DNA from: Bradyrhizobiaceae bacterium
GTDB taxonomy: Bacteria > Pseudomonadota > Alphaproteobacteria > Rhizobiales > Xanthobacteraceae
Direction: 5' to 3'
Length of the DNA stretch: 17,517 bases
NCBI GenBank assembly: GCA_016793685.1
Contig: JAEULX010000151.1
Location: 1-17,517 of the forward strand
Shown: positions 1-7,501 of the stretch, piece by piece
How the letters are laid out: each line of letters begins with the position of its first letter
Position numbering within the stretch: the stretch's first letter is position 1
Made by a program: the position numbers and the translations under genes
Notes under the pieces: generated by a model
Database searches by the model: none
Told to the model about the DNA's origin: nothing
Seen by the model: the letters and a program-made list of their open reading frames with translations, nothing else

Positions 1-588
1 AAGGTGAAGAACGTTCCGCGCGCCGAGCGCGGGCACTTCGCCGTGGCCAAGGTCGAGCCGAAGAGCAAAGTGGTCGAATTCCGCGTCGACGAGAAGGCGC
101 TGATTCCCGTCGGCGCCGAGATCACCGCCGACCATTTCGTCGTCGGCCAGTTCGTCGACGTCACCGGGACCTCGATCGGCAAGGGTTTCGCCGGCGGCAT
201 GAAGCGGTGGAATTTCGGCGGCCTGCGCGCTACGCACGGCGTGTCGATCTCGCACCGGTCGATCGGCGGCACCGGCGGCCGGCAGGATCCGGGCAAGACC
301 TTCAAGAACAAGAAGATGCCCGGCCATCTCGGCGTCGAGCGGGTGACCACGCTCAATCTCAAAGTGGTGCAGACCGACGCCGAGCGCGGACTCATTCTGG
401 TGGAAGGCGCGGTGCCCGGCGCCAAGGGCGGCTGGATCACCGTGCGCGACGCCGTGAAGAAGTCGCTGCCGAAGGATGCGCCGCAGCCGGGCAAGTTCCG
501 TCTGTCTGCAGACGAGGCGCAGGCTGCGCCGGCCGAGGCTCCGGCTGCGGCCGAGGCGCCGGCAAACCCGTCGCCGGAGGGGGCGTGA
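1..588 (+). CDS. rplC: 50S ribosomal protein L3, 5' end cut by window
   Basis: L3 is a primary 23S rRNA binding protein that sits near the peptidyl transferase centre and helps start 50S assembly. The reading frame is open from base 1, so the true start lies upstream; about 55 N-terminal residues appear to be missing compared with rhizobial L3. The visible part holds the strongly conserved L3 core, including VVGQFVDVTGTSIGKGFAG, the KRWNFGG and RATHG stretches and the GRQDPG loop, where L3 is glutamine-methylated in many bacteria. The last 25 or so residues are an Ala/Pro/Glu-rich tail ending in TGA. The next gene, rplD, starts 1 bp after the stop. The GTG at base 4 is an internal codon and not the start. 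Identity is certain from the sequence. Confidence 0.97.
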   Translation, partial: KVKNVPRAERGHFAVAKVEPKSKVVEFRVDEKALIPVGAEITADHFVVGQFVDVTGTSIGKGFAGGMKRWNFGGLRATHGVSISHRSIGGTGGRQDPGKTFKNKKMPGHLGVERVTTLNLKVVQTDAERGLILVEGAVPGAKGGWITVRDAVKKSLPKDAPQPGKFRLSADEAQAAPAEAPAAAEAPANPSPEGA

Positions 589-589
589 C

Positions 590-1210
590 ATGCAGGTGAC
601 GATGACCATGCTTGACGGCACGGAAGGCAGCGCCGTCGAGCTTCCCGAGGCGATCTTCGGCCTTACGCCGCGCCCCGACATCATTCAGCGCTGCGTCGTC
701 TGGCAGCTGTCGCGCCGCCAGCGCGGAACGCATGCGGTGAAGAACCGCGCCGAGATCAACCGTACGGGCAAGAAGGTCGGCCGGCAGAAGGGGTCGGGCG
801 GCGCCCGCCACGGCTCCGCGCGCGCCAACCTGTTTCGCGGCGGCGGACGTTCGTTCGGACCGGTCGTGCGCAGCCATGCGATCGATCTGCCGAAGAAGGT
901 GCGGGCGCTCGCGCTGAAGCATGCGCTGTCGGCCAAGGTGCAGGATGGCGGCCTGATCGTGCTCGACAAGGCTGCGGTCGCCGACGGCAAGACCAAGGCG
1001 CTGAAGACCCGCTTCGCCCAGCTCGGCCTCGACAATGCGCTGATCATCGACGGCGCCGAGCCCGATCCGACCTTCAGCCTTGCCGCGCGCAACATCCCGA
1101 ATATCGACGTGCTGCCGGTGCAGGGCCTCAACGTCTACGACATTCTGCGGCGGACGAAGCTCGTCCTCACCAAGGCCGCGCTCGATGCGCTGGAGGCGCG
1201 GTTCAAATGA
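590..1210 (+). CDS. rplD: 50S ribosomal protein L4
   Basis: L4 binds 23S rRNA and reaches into the peptide exit tunnel; in enterobacteria it also represses its own S10 operon, which is not shown here. The 206-residue product has the usual rhizobial length. The N-terminal part (MQVTMTMLDG, then EIFGL-like AIFGL) is followed by the tunnel loop region rich in Gly/Arg (RTGKKVGRQKGSGGARHGSA, then FRGGGRSFGP) and the DLPKKVRALALKHALS segment. I chose the ATG at 590 because it matches family N-termini and has a GGAGGGGG ribosome binding site just upstream, inside the end of rplC. ATGs at 602 and 608 would shorten the first beta strand. The frame is open further upstream to 476, but that part overlaps rplC and is not coding. 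The stop overlaps the start of rplW (ATGA). Confidence 0.97.
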   Translation: MQVTMTMLDGTEGSAVELPEAIFGLTPRPDIIQRCVVWQLSRRQRGTHAVKNRAEINRTGKKVGRQKGSGGARHGSARANLFRGGGRSFGPVVRSHAIDLPKKVRALALKHALSAKVQDGGLIVLDKAAVADGKTKALKTRFAQLGLDNALIIDGAEPDPTFSLAARNIPNIDVLPVQGLNVYDILRRTKLVLTKAALDALEARFK

Positions 1211-1506
1211 CCACCACCGATCCGCGCCTGTACGACGTCATCCTCGGTCCGGTGATCACCGAGAAGGCGACCAACGCGTCCGAATACAACAAGGTGCTGT
1301 TCAAGGTGCGCGGCGACGCCACCAAGCCGCAGATCAAGGAAGCGGTGGAGAAGCTGTTCGACGTCAAGGTCAAGTCGGTCAACACGCTGATCCGCAAAGG
1401 CAAGGTCCGCCGCTTCCGCGGCAAGCGCGGACAATTGTCGGACGTCAAGCGGGCGTTCGTGACCCTCGAAGAGGGCCACCGCATCGACGTGGCGACGGGA
1501 CTGTAG
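1207..1506 (+). CDS. rplW: 50S ribosomal protein L23
   Basis: L23 lies at the rim of the exit tunnel and is the docking site for trigger factor and the signal recognition particle. The 99-residue product has the family opening (DVILGPVITEKAT), the EAVEKLFDVKVKSVNTLIRKGK segment that contacts 23S rRNA, and a C-terminal RAFVTLEEGHRIDVATGL. Length matches the bacterial family. The ATG overlaps the rplD stop by 4 bp (ATGA), which suggests translational coupling, and rplB follows after 10 bp. Confidence 0.97.
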   Translation: MTTTDPRLYDVILGPVITEKATNASEYNKVLFKVRGDATKPQIKEAVEKLFDVKVKSVNTLIRKGKVRRFRGKRGQLSDVKRAFVTLEEGHRIDVATGL

Positions 1507-1516
1507 GGAAACGGCC

Positions 1517-2353
1517 ATGGCGCTCAAGAAATTCAAGCCGACGACACCAGGCCAGCGACAGCTCGTCATCGTCGATCGCTCGGGCCTCTATAGCGGCAAG
1601 CCGGTCAAGACGCTGACCGAGGGCAAGAGCGGATCGGGCGGACGCAACAATGCCGGGCGCACCACCGTGCGCTTCCGCGGCGGCGGCCACAAGCGCGCGC
1701 TGCGCACGGTCGATTTCAAGCGCCGCAAGTTCGATTTTCCGGCCGTGGTCGAGCGCATCGAATACGACCCGAACCGCACCGCCTATATCGCGCTGATCAA
1801 ATACGCGGATGGGGAACTCGCCTACATCCTCGCCCCGCAGCGGCTTGCCGTCGGCGATTCCGTCGTCTCCGGCGAGCATGTGGACGTGAAGCCCGGCAAC
1901 GCGATGCCGCTCGCCAACATGCCGATCGGAACGATCGTGCATAATGTCGAGCTGAAGATCGGGAAGGGCGGCCAGCTCGCCCGCTCGGCCGGGACCTATG
2001 CGCAGATCGTCGGCCGCGACCGCGACTATGTCATCCTGCGCATGAACTCGACCGAGCAGCGGCTCGTGCACGGGCGCTGCATGGGGACCGTGGGCGCGGT
2101 GTCGAACCCCGACCACATGAACATTTCCATCGGCAAGGCGGGGCGGACGCGGTGGCTCGGCCGCAGGCCGCACAACCGCGGCGTCGCGATGAACCCGGTG
2201 GACCATCCGCATGGCGGCGGCGAAGGGCGTTCCTCCGGCGGCCGCCATCCGGTGACGCCGTGGGGCTTCCCGACCAAGGGCAAGCGAACCCGCAAGAACA
2301 AGATGACCACGAAATTCATCGTCTCCAGCCGCCACACGCGGAAGAAGAAGTAG
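1517..2353 (+). CDS. rplB: 50S ribosomal protein L2
   Basis: L2 is a core 23S rRNA protein needed for subunit association and for peptidyl transferase centre assembly. The 278-residue product has the family N-terminus (MALKKFKPTTPGQRQLVIVD), an OB-like and SH3-like middle, and the near-invariant C-terminal loop at about residues 225-250 (AMNPVDHPHGGGEGRSSGGR). His230 in NPVDH is the likely counterpart of the E. coli histidine implicated in peptidyl transfer. The C-terminus is Lys/Arg-rich (SRHTRKKK). An AGGGAAA ribosome binding site precedes the ATG, and rpsS starts 11 bp after the stop. Confidence 0.98.
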   Translation: MALKKFKPTTPGQRQLVIVDRSGLYSGKPVKTLTEGKSGSGGRNNAGRTTVRFRGGGHKRALRTVDFKRRKFDFPAVVERIEYDPNRTAYIALIKYADGELAYILAPQRLAVGDSVVSGEHVDVKPGNAMPLANMPIGTIVHNVELKIGKGGQLARSAGTYAQIVGRDRDYVILRMNSTEQRLVHGRCMGTVGAVSNPDHMNISIGKAGRTRWLGRRPHNRGVAMNPVDHPHGGGEGRSSGGRHPVTPWGFPTKGKRTRKNKMTTKFIVSSRHTRKKK

Positions 2354-2364
2354 GAAGGCACGCA

Positions 2365-2646
2365 ATGGCGCGTTCGGTATGGAAGGGGCCGTTTGTCGAC
2401 GGCTATCTGCTCAAGAAGGCGGACGCCGCGCGCGGCTCCGGGCGGCATGACGTCATCAAAATCTGGAGCCGGCGCTCGACGATCCTGCCGCAGTTCGTCG
2501 GGCTCACGTTCGGCGTCCACAACGGGCACAAACACGTTCCGGTGCTGGTGACCGAGGAAATGGTCGGCCACAAGTTCGGCGAGTTCGCGCCGACCCGCAC
2601 CTTCCACGGCCATTCCGGGGACAAGAAAGCCAAGCGCGCGCCATAG
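2365..2646 (+). CDS. rpsS: 30S ribosomal protein S19
   Basis: S19 sits in the head of the 30S subunit beside S13 and contacts 16S rRNA near the intersubunit bridge. The 93-residue product starts MARSVWKGPFVDGYLLKK and carries the signature region KIWSRRSTILPQFVGLTFGVHNG followed by MVGHKFGEFAPTRTFHGH. Length is as expected. I place the start at 2365, after an AGGAAGG ribosome binding site at 2352-2358. The frame is open further upstream, but that stretch overlaps the end of rplB and is not conserved coding sequence. Confidence 0.97.
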   Translation: MARSVWKGPFVDGYLLKKADAARGSGRHDVIKIWSRRSTILPQFVGLTFGVHNGHKHVPVLVTEEMVGHKFGEFAPTRTFHGHSGDKKAKRAP

Positions 2647-2670
2647 GCGGGCGAGGCGGGAGATCAGACC

Positions 2671-3051
2671 ATGAGCAAGCCGTCGCGTCCACGCAAGCTT
2701 GCAGAAAACGAAGCCAAGGCCGTCGCGCGCACGCTGCGCGTCTCGCCGCAGAAGCTCAATCTCGTCGCGCAGATGATCCGCGGCAAGAAGGTGCAGACTG
2801 CGCTGGCCGATCTCGAATTTTCGCGCAAGCGAATCGCGCGCGACGTGCAGAAGTGCCTGCAGTCGGCGATCGCCAATGCCGAGAACAACCACGACCTCGA
2901 CATCGACGACCTCATCGTCGCCCAGGCCCATGTCGGCAAATCGCTGGTGATCAAGCGCTTCGTGCCGCGCGGGCGCGGCCGGGCGGGACGCATCATGAAA
3001 CCGTTTTCGCACCTGACGATCGTCGTGCGTCAGGTCGAGACGCAGAGCTAG
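2671..3051 (+). CDS. rplV: 50S ribosomal protein L22
   Basis: L22 binds all domains of 23S rRNA, and its beta hairpin lines the narrow part of the exit tunnel, where macrolide resistance changes arise in other bacteria. The 126-residue product shows the family core (ARTLRVSPQKLNLVAQMIRG), the helix with KRIARDVQKCLQSAIANAENNH, and the tunnel hairpin KRFVPRGRGRAGRIMKPFSH. The N-terminus (MSKPSRPRKLAENE) is the short polar extension common in alphaproteobacteria. A GGGAG ribosome binding site lies about 8 bp before the ATG. The gene is placed between rpsS and rpsC as in the canonical S10 operon. Confidence 0.97.
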   Translation: MSKPSRPRKLAENEAKAVARTLRVSPQKLNLVAQMIRGKKVQTALADLEFSRKRIARDVQKCLQSAIANAENNHDLDIDDLIVAQAHVGKSLVIKRFVPRGRGRAGRIMKPFSHLTIVVRQVETQS

Positions 3052-3064
3052 GTAAGGGATTCCG

Positions 3065-3763
3065 ATGGGTCAGAAGGTCAGTCCGGTCGGCCTGCGGCTC
3101 GGCATCAATCGCACGTGGGACTCGCGCTGGTACGCCGGCAAGGGCGAATACGGCAAGTTGATGCACGAGGACATGGCGATCCGCGAAGAGCTGATGAAAC
3201 AGCTCAAGCAGGCGGCGGTGTCGAAGATCGTGATCGAGCGCCCGCACAAGAAGTGCCGGGTGACGATCCATTCGGCGCGGCCGGGCGTGGTGATCGGCAA
3301 GAAGGGCGCCGACATCGAGAAGCTGCGCCGCAAGGTCGCGCAGCTCACCAATTCCGACGTCGTGCTCAACATCATCGAAATCCGCAAGCCCGAGCTCGAT
3401 GCGCAGCTGGTCGCCGAGTCGATCGCCCAGCAGCTCGAGCGGCGGGTGGCGTTCCGGCGCGCCATGAAGCGCGCGGTGCAGTCGGCGATGCGGCTCGGCG
3501 CCGAGGGCATCCGCATCAACTGTTCGGGCCGCCTCGGCGGCGCGGAAATCGCGCGCATGGAGTGGTATCGCGAAGGCCGCGTGCCGTTGCACACGCTGCG
3601 CGCCGACGTCGATTTCGGCGTCGCCACCGCTTTCACCACCTATGGCACCTGCGGCGTCAAGGTGTGGATCTTCAAGGGCGAAGTGCTCGAGCACGATCCG
3701 ATGGCGCAGGACAAGCGCGCGGCGGAAGCCGACAGCGGCGGCCGGCCGCGGCGCGACGCGTAA
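3065..3763 (+). CDS. rpsC: 30S ribosomal protein S3
   Basis: S3 is a 30S head protein at the mRNA entry channel, where with S4 and S5 it contributes to mRNA helicase activity. The 232-residue product begins MGQKVSPVGLRLGINRTWDS. It contains a type II KH RNA-binding domain whose GKKG loop is at residues 78-81 (RPGVVIGKKGADIEKLR), followed by the conserved C-terminal domain with MRLGAEGIRINCSGRLGGAE and VDFGVATAFTTYGTCGVKVW. The C-terminal tail is short and charged. An AAGGGA ribosome binding site precedes the ATG. A 40-bp spacer separates it from rplP, one of the larger gaps in this part of the cluster. Confidence 0.98.
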   Translation: MGQKVSPVGLRLGINRTWDSRWYAGKGEYGKLMHEDMAIREELMKQLKQAAVSKIVIERPHKKCRVTIHSARPGVVIGKKGADIEKLRRKVAQLTNSDVVLNIIEIRKPELDAQLVAESIAQQLERRVAFRRAMKRAVQSAMRLGAEGIRINCSGRLGGAEIARMEWYREGRVPLHTLRADVDFGVATAFTTYGTCGVKVWIFKGEVLEHDPMAQDKRAAEADSGGRPRRDA

Positions 3764-3803
3764 TCGCGCGCAGACGAACGAGGACTGAGAGAGGCGTCGA
3801 CCC

Positions 3804-4217
3804 ATGCTTCAACCGATGCGCACCAAGTACCGCAAGGCGCACAAGGGCCGCATTCGCGGCGTCGCCTCGAGTGCGACCACGCTCGCCTTCGGTCAGTTCG
3901 GCCTGAAGGCGATGGCGCCCGAACGCATCACCGCGCGGCAGATCGAGGCGGCGCGGCGGGCGATGACGCGCCACATGAAGCGCGCCGGGCGCGTGTGGAT
4001 TCGCATCTATCCCGACGTGCCGATCTCCAAGAAGCCGCTGGAAGTGCGCATGGGTTCGGGCAAGGGCGCGCCGGAATACTGGGTGGCGCGGGTGAAGCCG
4101 GGCCGCATCCTGTTCGAGGTGGACGGCGTCACCAGCCAGATCGCGCGCGAGGCGCTGACCCTCGCAGCGGCGAAACTGCCGATCAAGACGCGCTTCATCG
4201 AACGTATCGCCGAGTAA
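3804..4217 (+). CDS. rplP: 50S ribosomal protein L16
   Basis: L16 is a late-assembling 50S protein near the A site that helps position aminoacyl-tRNA. The 137-residue product opens MLQPMRTKYRKAHKGRIRGV and carries the family signatures TARQIEAARRAMTRHMKRAG, WIRIYPDVPISKKPLEVRMG and GKGAPEYWVARVKPGRILFE. Length is exactly that expected. The start is preceded by a purine-rich GAGAGAGG at about 3787-3794. Followed after 10 bp by rpmC. Confidence 0.97.
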   Translation: MLQPMRTKYRKAHKGRIRGVASSATTLAFGQFGLKAMAPERITARQIEAARRAMTRHMKRAGRVWIRIYPDVPISKKPLEVRMGSGKGAPEYWVARVKPGRILFEVDGVTSQIAREALTLAAAKLPIKTRFIERIAE

Positions 4218-4227
4218 GGACTGCGCC

Positions 4228-4431
4228 ATGCCAAACGCCGCCGATTTGCGCGCCATGACCGTCGACCAGCTCGACGACGAGATTCTGAAGCTGAAGAAGG
4301 AGCAGTTCAACCTCCGCTTCCAGAAGGCGACGGGTCAGCTCGAGAACACCGCGCGCGTGCGGCAGGTGCGGCGCGACATCGCGCGGATCAAGACCGTGGC
4401 GCAGCAGAAGCGCGCCGGCGCGAAGAGTTAG
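4228..4431 (+). CDS. rpmC: 50S ribosomal protein L29
   Basis: L29 is a small two-helix protein at the exit tunnel rim beside L23. The 67-residue product has the LRAMTVDQLDDEILKLKKEQ helix, the near-invariant FNLRFQKATGQLEN segment and the second helix RVRQVRRDIARIKTV. A short Lys/Ala-rich tail ends the protein. The gene lies between rplP and rpsQ as in other S10 operons, with an AAGGA ribosome binding site overlapping the rplP stop. Confidence 0.96.
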   Translation: MPNAADLRAMTVDQLDDEILKLKKEQFNLRFQKATGQLENTARVRQVRRDIARIKTVAQQKRAGAKS

Positions 4432-4447
4432 GTTCAGGGGAACGACG

Positions 4448-4693
4448 ATGCCGAAGCGCATGCTCCAGGGAATCGTGGTGAGCGACAAGCAGGACAAGAC
4501 CGTTGTCGTGCGGGTCGAGCGCCGCTTCACCCATCCGATGATGAAGAAGACGGTGCGGCGGTCGAAGAAGTACCATGCGCACGACGAGAAGAACGAATTC
4601 TCGGTCGGCGACATCGTATGGATCACGGAGAACCGGCCGATCTCGAAGCTCAAGCGTTGGGCCGTGACCGAAGGCATCAAGAAGGCGAAGTGA
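4448..4693 (+). CDS. rpsQ: 30S ribosomal protein S17
   Basis: S17 is a primary 16S rRNA binding protein with an OB fold in the body of the 30S subunit. The 81-residue product begins MPKRMLQGIVVSDKQDKTVVV and shows the conserved RRFTHPMMKKTVRRSKKYHAH-type loop and the FSVGDIVWITENRPISKLKRW signature. Length is typical. An AGGGGAA ribosome binding site precedes the start. It is the last gene of the S10 part, and a 38-bp spacer follows before rplN. Confidence 0.97.
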   Translation: MPKRMLQGIVVSDKQDKTVVVRVERRFTHPMMKKTVRRSKKYHAHDEKNEFSVGDIVWITENRPISKLKRWAVTEGIKKAK

Positions 4694-4731
4694 CCGGCGC
4701 GACCGGAGAAAAGAAGGACACGAGGCCTCCG

Positions 4732-5100
4732 ATGATCCAGATGCAGACCAATCTCGACGTCGCGGACAATTCCGGCGCGCGCCGCGTCATGTGCATCAAG
4801 GTGCTGGGCGGGTCGAAACGCAAATACGCGACGATCGGCGACGTCATCGTCGTGTCCGTGAAGGAGGCGATTCCGCGCGGGCGCGTGAAGAAGGGCGACG
4901 TGATGAAGGCGGTGGTGGTGCGCGTCGCCAAGGATATCCGCCGGCCGGACGGTTCGATCATCCGCTTCGATCGCAACGCCGCGGTGCTGATCAATCCGCA
5001 GATGGAGCCGGTCGGCACGCGTATTTTCGGCCCGGTGCCGCGCGAATTGCGGGCGAAGAACCATATGAAGATCATCTCGCTCGCGCCGGAGGTGCTGTAA
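4732..5100 (+). CDS. rplN: 50S ribosomal protein L14
   Basis: L14 lies at the subunit interface and takes part in bridge B8 with 16S rRNA. The 122-residue product (MIQMQTNLDVADNSGARRVM) has exactly the usual bacterial length and keeps the signatures CIKVLGGSKRKYATIGDVIV, RPDGSIIRFDRNAAVLIN and RIFGPVPRELR. I place the start at 4732; the frame is open to 4618, but the upstream part overlaps rpsQ and is not L14-like. The stop TAA overlaps the ATG of rplX by one base. It is the first gene of the spc part of the cluster, with no sign of a strong promoter in front. Confidence 0.97.
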   Translation: MIQMQTNLDVADNSGARRVMCIKVLGGSKRKYATIGDVIVVSVKEAIPRGRVKKGDVMKAVVVRVAKDIRRPDGSIIRFDRNAAVLINPQMEPVGTRIFGPVPRELRAKNHMKIISLAPEVL

Positions 5101-5426
5101 TGGCCGCGAAGATCCGCAAGGGCGACAAGGTCGTCGTGCTCTCGGGCCGCGACAAGGGCCGCACCGGCGAGGTGATCGAGGTGCGTCCGGCCGAGAACCG
5201 CGCGCTGGTGCGCGGGGTCAACATGGTCAAGCGCCACCAGAAGCAGTCGGCGAACCAGGAGGGCGGCATCATCTCGAAAGAGGCGCCGATCCACCTGTCC
5301 AACGTAGCAATCGCCGATCCGCAGTCGGGCAAGCCGACGCGGGTCGGATTCAAATTCATCGGCGAAGGCGACAAGCGCAAGAAGGTGCGGATCGCCAAGC
5401 GTTCGGGAGCCGAGATCAATGGCTGA
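5100..5426 (+). CDS. rplX: 50S ribosomal protein L24
   Basis: L24 is one of the two assembly-initiator proteins of the 50S subunit and sits near the tunnel exit. The 108-residue product has an N-terminal KOW motif (KIRKGDKVVVLSGRDKGRTG, about residues 4-23), then the conserved GVNMVKRHQK, the GGIISKEAPIHLSNV segment and VGFKFIGEGDKRKKVRIAK. The start codon at 5100 shares one base with the rplN stop (TAATG), and the end overlaps the start of rplE by 8 bp. Coupled translation with both neighbours is therefore likely. Confidence 0.97.
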   Translation: MAAKIRKGDKVVVLSGRDKGRTGEVIEVRPAENRALVRGVNMVKRHQKQSANQEGGIISKEAPIHLSNVAIADPQSGKPTRVGFKFIGEGDKRKKVRIAKRSGAEING

Positions 5427-6192
5427 GAGCGACAAGAAGACCGAGGGCAAGAAGCCCGATAAAGCGCCGAAGCCGGAGCAGGCCGACAAGTCCGCGAAGG
5501 CGGCCAAGGCCGCCGGCGGCGGAGACAAGTCTGGCAAGGCGCCGCCCGCCAAGGGCGGGGAGAAGGCTGCCGCCAAGGGCGTCAAGCCGGAGAAGGGCGC
5601 CAAGGGCGCGCCTGCCGCGAAGGGCGCTGCCGAGCCGGCGGAGCCGCGCGCGCCCGCGCGCCTGAAGGTTCAGTACGACAGCGTCATCAAGAAGAAGCTC
5701 ACCGAGCAGTTCCAATACAAGAACCCGCTCGAAGTGCCGCGGCTGGAAAAGATCGTGATCAACATGGGCGTCGGCGAAGGCACCGCCGACCGCAAGAAGG
5801 TGGAGCAGGCGGCGGCCGATCTCGCCCTCATCGCCGGCCAGAAGGCGGTCGTCACCTCCGCGCGCAAGTCGATTGCGACCTTCAAGGTGCGCGAAGGCCA
5901 GGCGATCGGCTGCAAGGTGACGCTGCGCAAGGCGCGCATGTACGAATTCATCGACCGGCTGATCAATATCGCGCTGCCGCGCGTCCGCGACTTCCGCGGG
6001 CTGAATCCGAAGAGCTTCGACGGGCGCGGCAACTACACGCTGGGCGTCAAGGAACACATCGTCTTCCCGGAGATCGACTACGACAAGGCAGCCGAGGTCT
6101 GGGGCATGGACATCACCGTCTGCACGACGGCGCGCACCAACGAGGAAGGACGTGCGCTGCTTTCGGCTTTCAATTTCCCGTTCCGGCAGTGA
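5419..6192 (+). CDS. rplE: 50S ribosomal protein L5 with long Lys/Ala/Pro-rich N-terminal extension
   Basis: L5 binds 5S rRNA in the central protuberance and contacts the P-site tRNA through its beta2-beta3 loop. The product has 257 residues, whereas the family usually has about 180-186. Residues from about 82 on are a standard L5: VPRLEKIVINMGVGEG, ALIAGQKAVVTSARKSIATF, IGCKVTLRKARMYEFIDRL, then LPRVRDFRGLNPKSFDGRGN and a C-terminal FNFPFRQ. Residues 1-80 are low complexity, built of Lys, Ala, Gly, Pro and Glu, with repeated AK/GK/PK units. The ATG at 5419 overlaps the end of rplX by 8 bp. I see no ATG, GTG or TTG between the extension and the conserved core that could serve as a shorter start, so the extension is probably translated. 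Core identity is certain; the extension has no function I can assign. Confidence 0.96.
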   Translation: MAESDKKTEGKKPDKAPKPEQADKSAKAAKAAGGGDKSGKAPPAKGGEKAAAKGVKPEKGAKGAPAAKGAAEPAEPRAPARLKVQYDSVIKKKLTEQFQYKNPLEVPRLEKIVINMGVGEGTADRKKVEQAAADLALIAGQKAVVTSARKSIATFKVREGQAIGCKVTLRKARMYEFIDRLINIALPRVRDFRGLNPKSFDGRGNYTLGVKEHIVFPEIDYDKAAEVWGMDITVCTTARTNEEGRALLSAFNFPFRQ

Positions 6193-6233
6193 GGCGGCGG
6201 CGACCGTCTCAAACGCGGAGTTAGGAGCATCGA

Positions 6234-6539
6234 ATGGCGAAAAAAAGCTCGATTGAAAAGAACGAACGCCGGCGCAAGCTCGCCAAGCAGTTCGCGGCCC
6301 ACCGGTTGCGGCTCAAGGCGATCGCGCGGGATCGCTCGAAGCCGATGGAGGAGCGGTTCGCCGCGACGCTCAAACTTGCGACGCTGCCGCGCAACGGCTC
6401 GCCGACCCGCATCCGCAACCGCTGCGAGGTCACCGGGCGGCCGCGCGCCTATTACCGCAAGCTGAAGATGAGCCGCATTGCGCTTCGGGAACTCGGCTCC
6501 AAAGGCCTCATTCCCGGTCTCCTGAAGTCGAGCTGGTGA
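6234..6539 (+). CDS. rpsN: 30S ribosomal protein S14, zinc-free type
   Basis: S14 is a late-binding 30S head protein next to S3 and S10. The 101-residue product starts MAKKSSIEKNERRRKLAKQF and ends LGSKGLIPGLLKSSW. It keeps the RNRCEVTGRPRAYYRKLKMSR signature but lacks the two CXXC pairs, so it is the long C-minus form that does not bind zinc, as is normal in proteobacteria. A TAGGAG ribosome binding site lies upstream. The 41-bp gap after rplE is the usual position in the spc operon. Confidence 0.97.
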   Translation: MAKKSSIEKNERRRKLAKQFAAHRLRLKAIARDRSKPMEERFAATLKLATLPRNGSPTRIRNRCEVTGRPRAYYRKLKMSRIALRELGSKGLIPGLLKSSW

Positions 6540-6552
6540 GGGTCGCACAGCC

Positions 6553-6945
6553 ATGAACGATCCTATCGGCGACATGATCACACGCATCCGCAATGCGCAG
6601 ATGCGGGCGAAGTCGAAAGTCTCGACGCCCGGTTCGAGCCTGCGCGCGCGCGTTCTCGACGTGTTGAAGAGCGAAGGCTACATCCGCGACTACGCGACCA
6701 TCGAGCACGCGGACGGGCGCACCGAGCTCGAGATCGAGCTGAAATATTTCGACGGCGAGCCGGTGATCCGCGAGATCGCGCGGGTGTCGAAGCCGGGACG
6801 GCGGGTGTACGCCTCGGTCAAGGCGCTGCCGCGCGTGAACAACGGGCTCGGCGTCGCCATCGTGTCCACGCCCAAGGGCGTGATGGCCGACCATGCCGCG
6901 CGCGACGCCAATGTCGGCGGCGAAATTCTCATGACCGTGTTCTAG
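6553..6945 (+). CDS. rpsH: 30S ribosomal protein S8
   Basis: S8 is a primary binder of the 16S rRNA central domain; in E. coli it also represses the spc operon by binding the mRNA near rplE. The 130-residue product opens MNDPIGDMITRIRNAQMRAK and has the middle LDVLKSEGYIRDY. It also carries RVSKPGRRVYASVKALPRVNNGLGVAIVSTPKGVM-type wording (about residues 78-112), which leads to the conserved GGEILMTVF end. Length and spacing are normal. I did not identify an S8-type helix mimic in the upstream mRNA. Confidence 0.97.
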   Translation: MNDPIGDMITRIRNAQMRAKSKVSTPGSSLRARVLDVLKSEGYIRDYATIEHADGRTELEIELKYFDGEPVIREIARVSKPGRRVYASVKALPRVNNGLGVAIVSTPKGVMADHAARDANVGGEILMTVF

Positions 6946-6956
6946 GGGACGTCCGT

Positions 6957-7490
6957 ATGTCGCGTATCGGCAAGAAGGCGGTGCCTGTCCCTTCCGGGGT
7001 CACGGCGACGGTCCAGGGCCAGACGGTCAACGTCAAGGGGCCGAAAGGCACCCGGCAGCTCACGCTGCCGGACGACGTGACCATCAAGATGGACAAGACC
7101 TCGATCAAGATCGACCCGCGCGAAGAATCGCCGCGATCCCGCGCCATGTGGGGCACCTCGCGCACGCGCGTCGCCAATCTCATGATCGGCGTCACCAAGG
7201 GCTTCGAGGAGAAGCTGGAAATCACCGGCGTCGGCTATCGCGCGGCGGTGCAGGGCAAGAACCTGCAGCTGGCGCTCGGCTACAGCCATGACGTCATTTA
7301 TCCGATCCCGGAAGGGATCGCGATCGTGACGCCGAAGCCGACCGAGATCGTCATCACCGGCAACGACAAGCAGAAGGTCGGGCAGGTGGCGGCGGAGATT
7401 CGCGGCTTCCGCCGGCCCGAGCCGTACAAGGGCAAGGGCGTCAAGTACGTCGGCGAATACATCTTCCGTAAGGAAGGCAAGAAGAAATAA
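6957..7490 (+). CDS. rplF: 50S ribosomal protein L6
   Basis: L6 sits near the base of the L7/L12 stalk by the sarcin-ricin loop and supports translation factor binding. The 177-residue product begins MSRIGKKAVPVPSGVTATVQ and contains the two tandem L6 domains. The second ends with the family signature PEPYKGKGVKYVGEYIFRKEGKKK. The segment MWGTSRTRVANLMIGVTKGF and the LEITGVGYRAAVQGKNLQL strand are clear. A GGGGA ribosome binding site overlaps the rpsH stop region. Length is that of the alphaproteobacterial family. Confidence 0.97.
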   Translation: MSRIGKKAVPVPSGVTATVQGQTVNVKGPKGTRQLTLPDDVTIKMDKTSIKIDPREESPRSRAMWGTSRTRVANLMIGVTKGFEEKLEITGVGYRAAVQGKNLQLALGYSHDVIYPIPEGIAIVTPKPTEIVITGNDKQKVGQVAAEIRGFRRPEPYKGKGVKYVGEYIFRKEGKKK

Positions 7491-7501
7491 CGGAGCGCAA
7501 G

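Noticed and set aside
476..589. Longer N-terminus for rplD
   Set aside because: The added Arg-rich residues overlap rplC and are not found in L4; the ATG at 590 gives the family start and has a good ribosome binding site.
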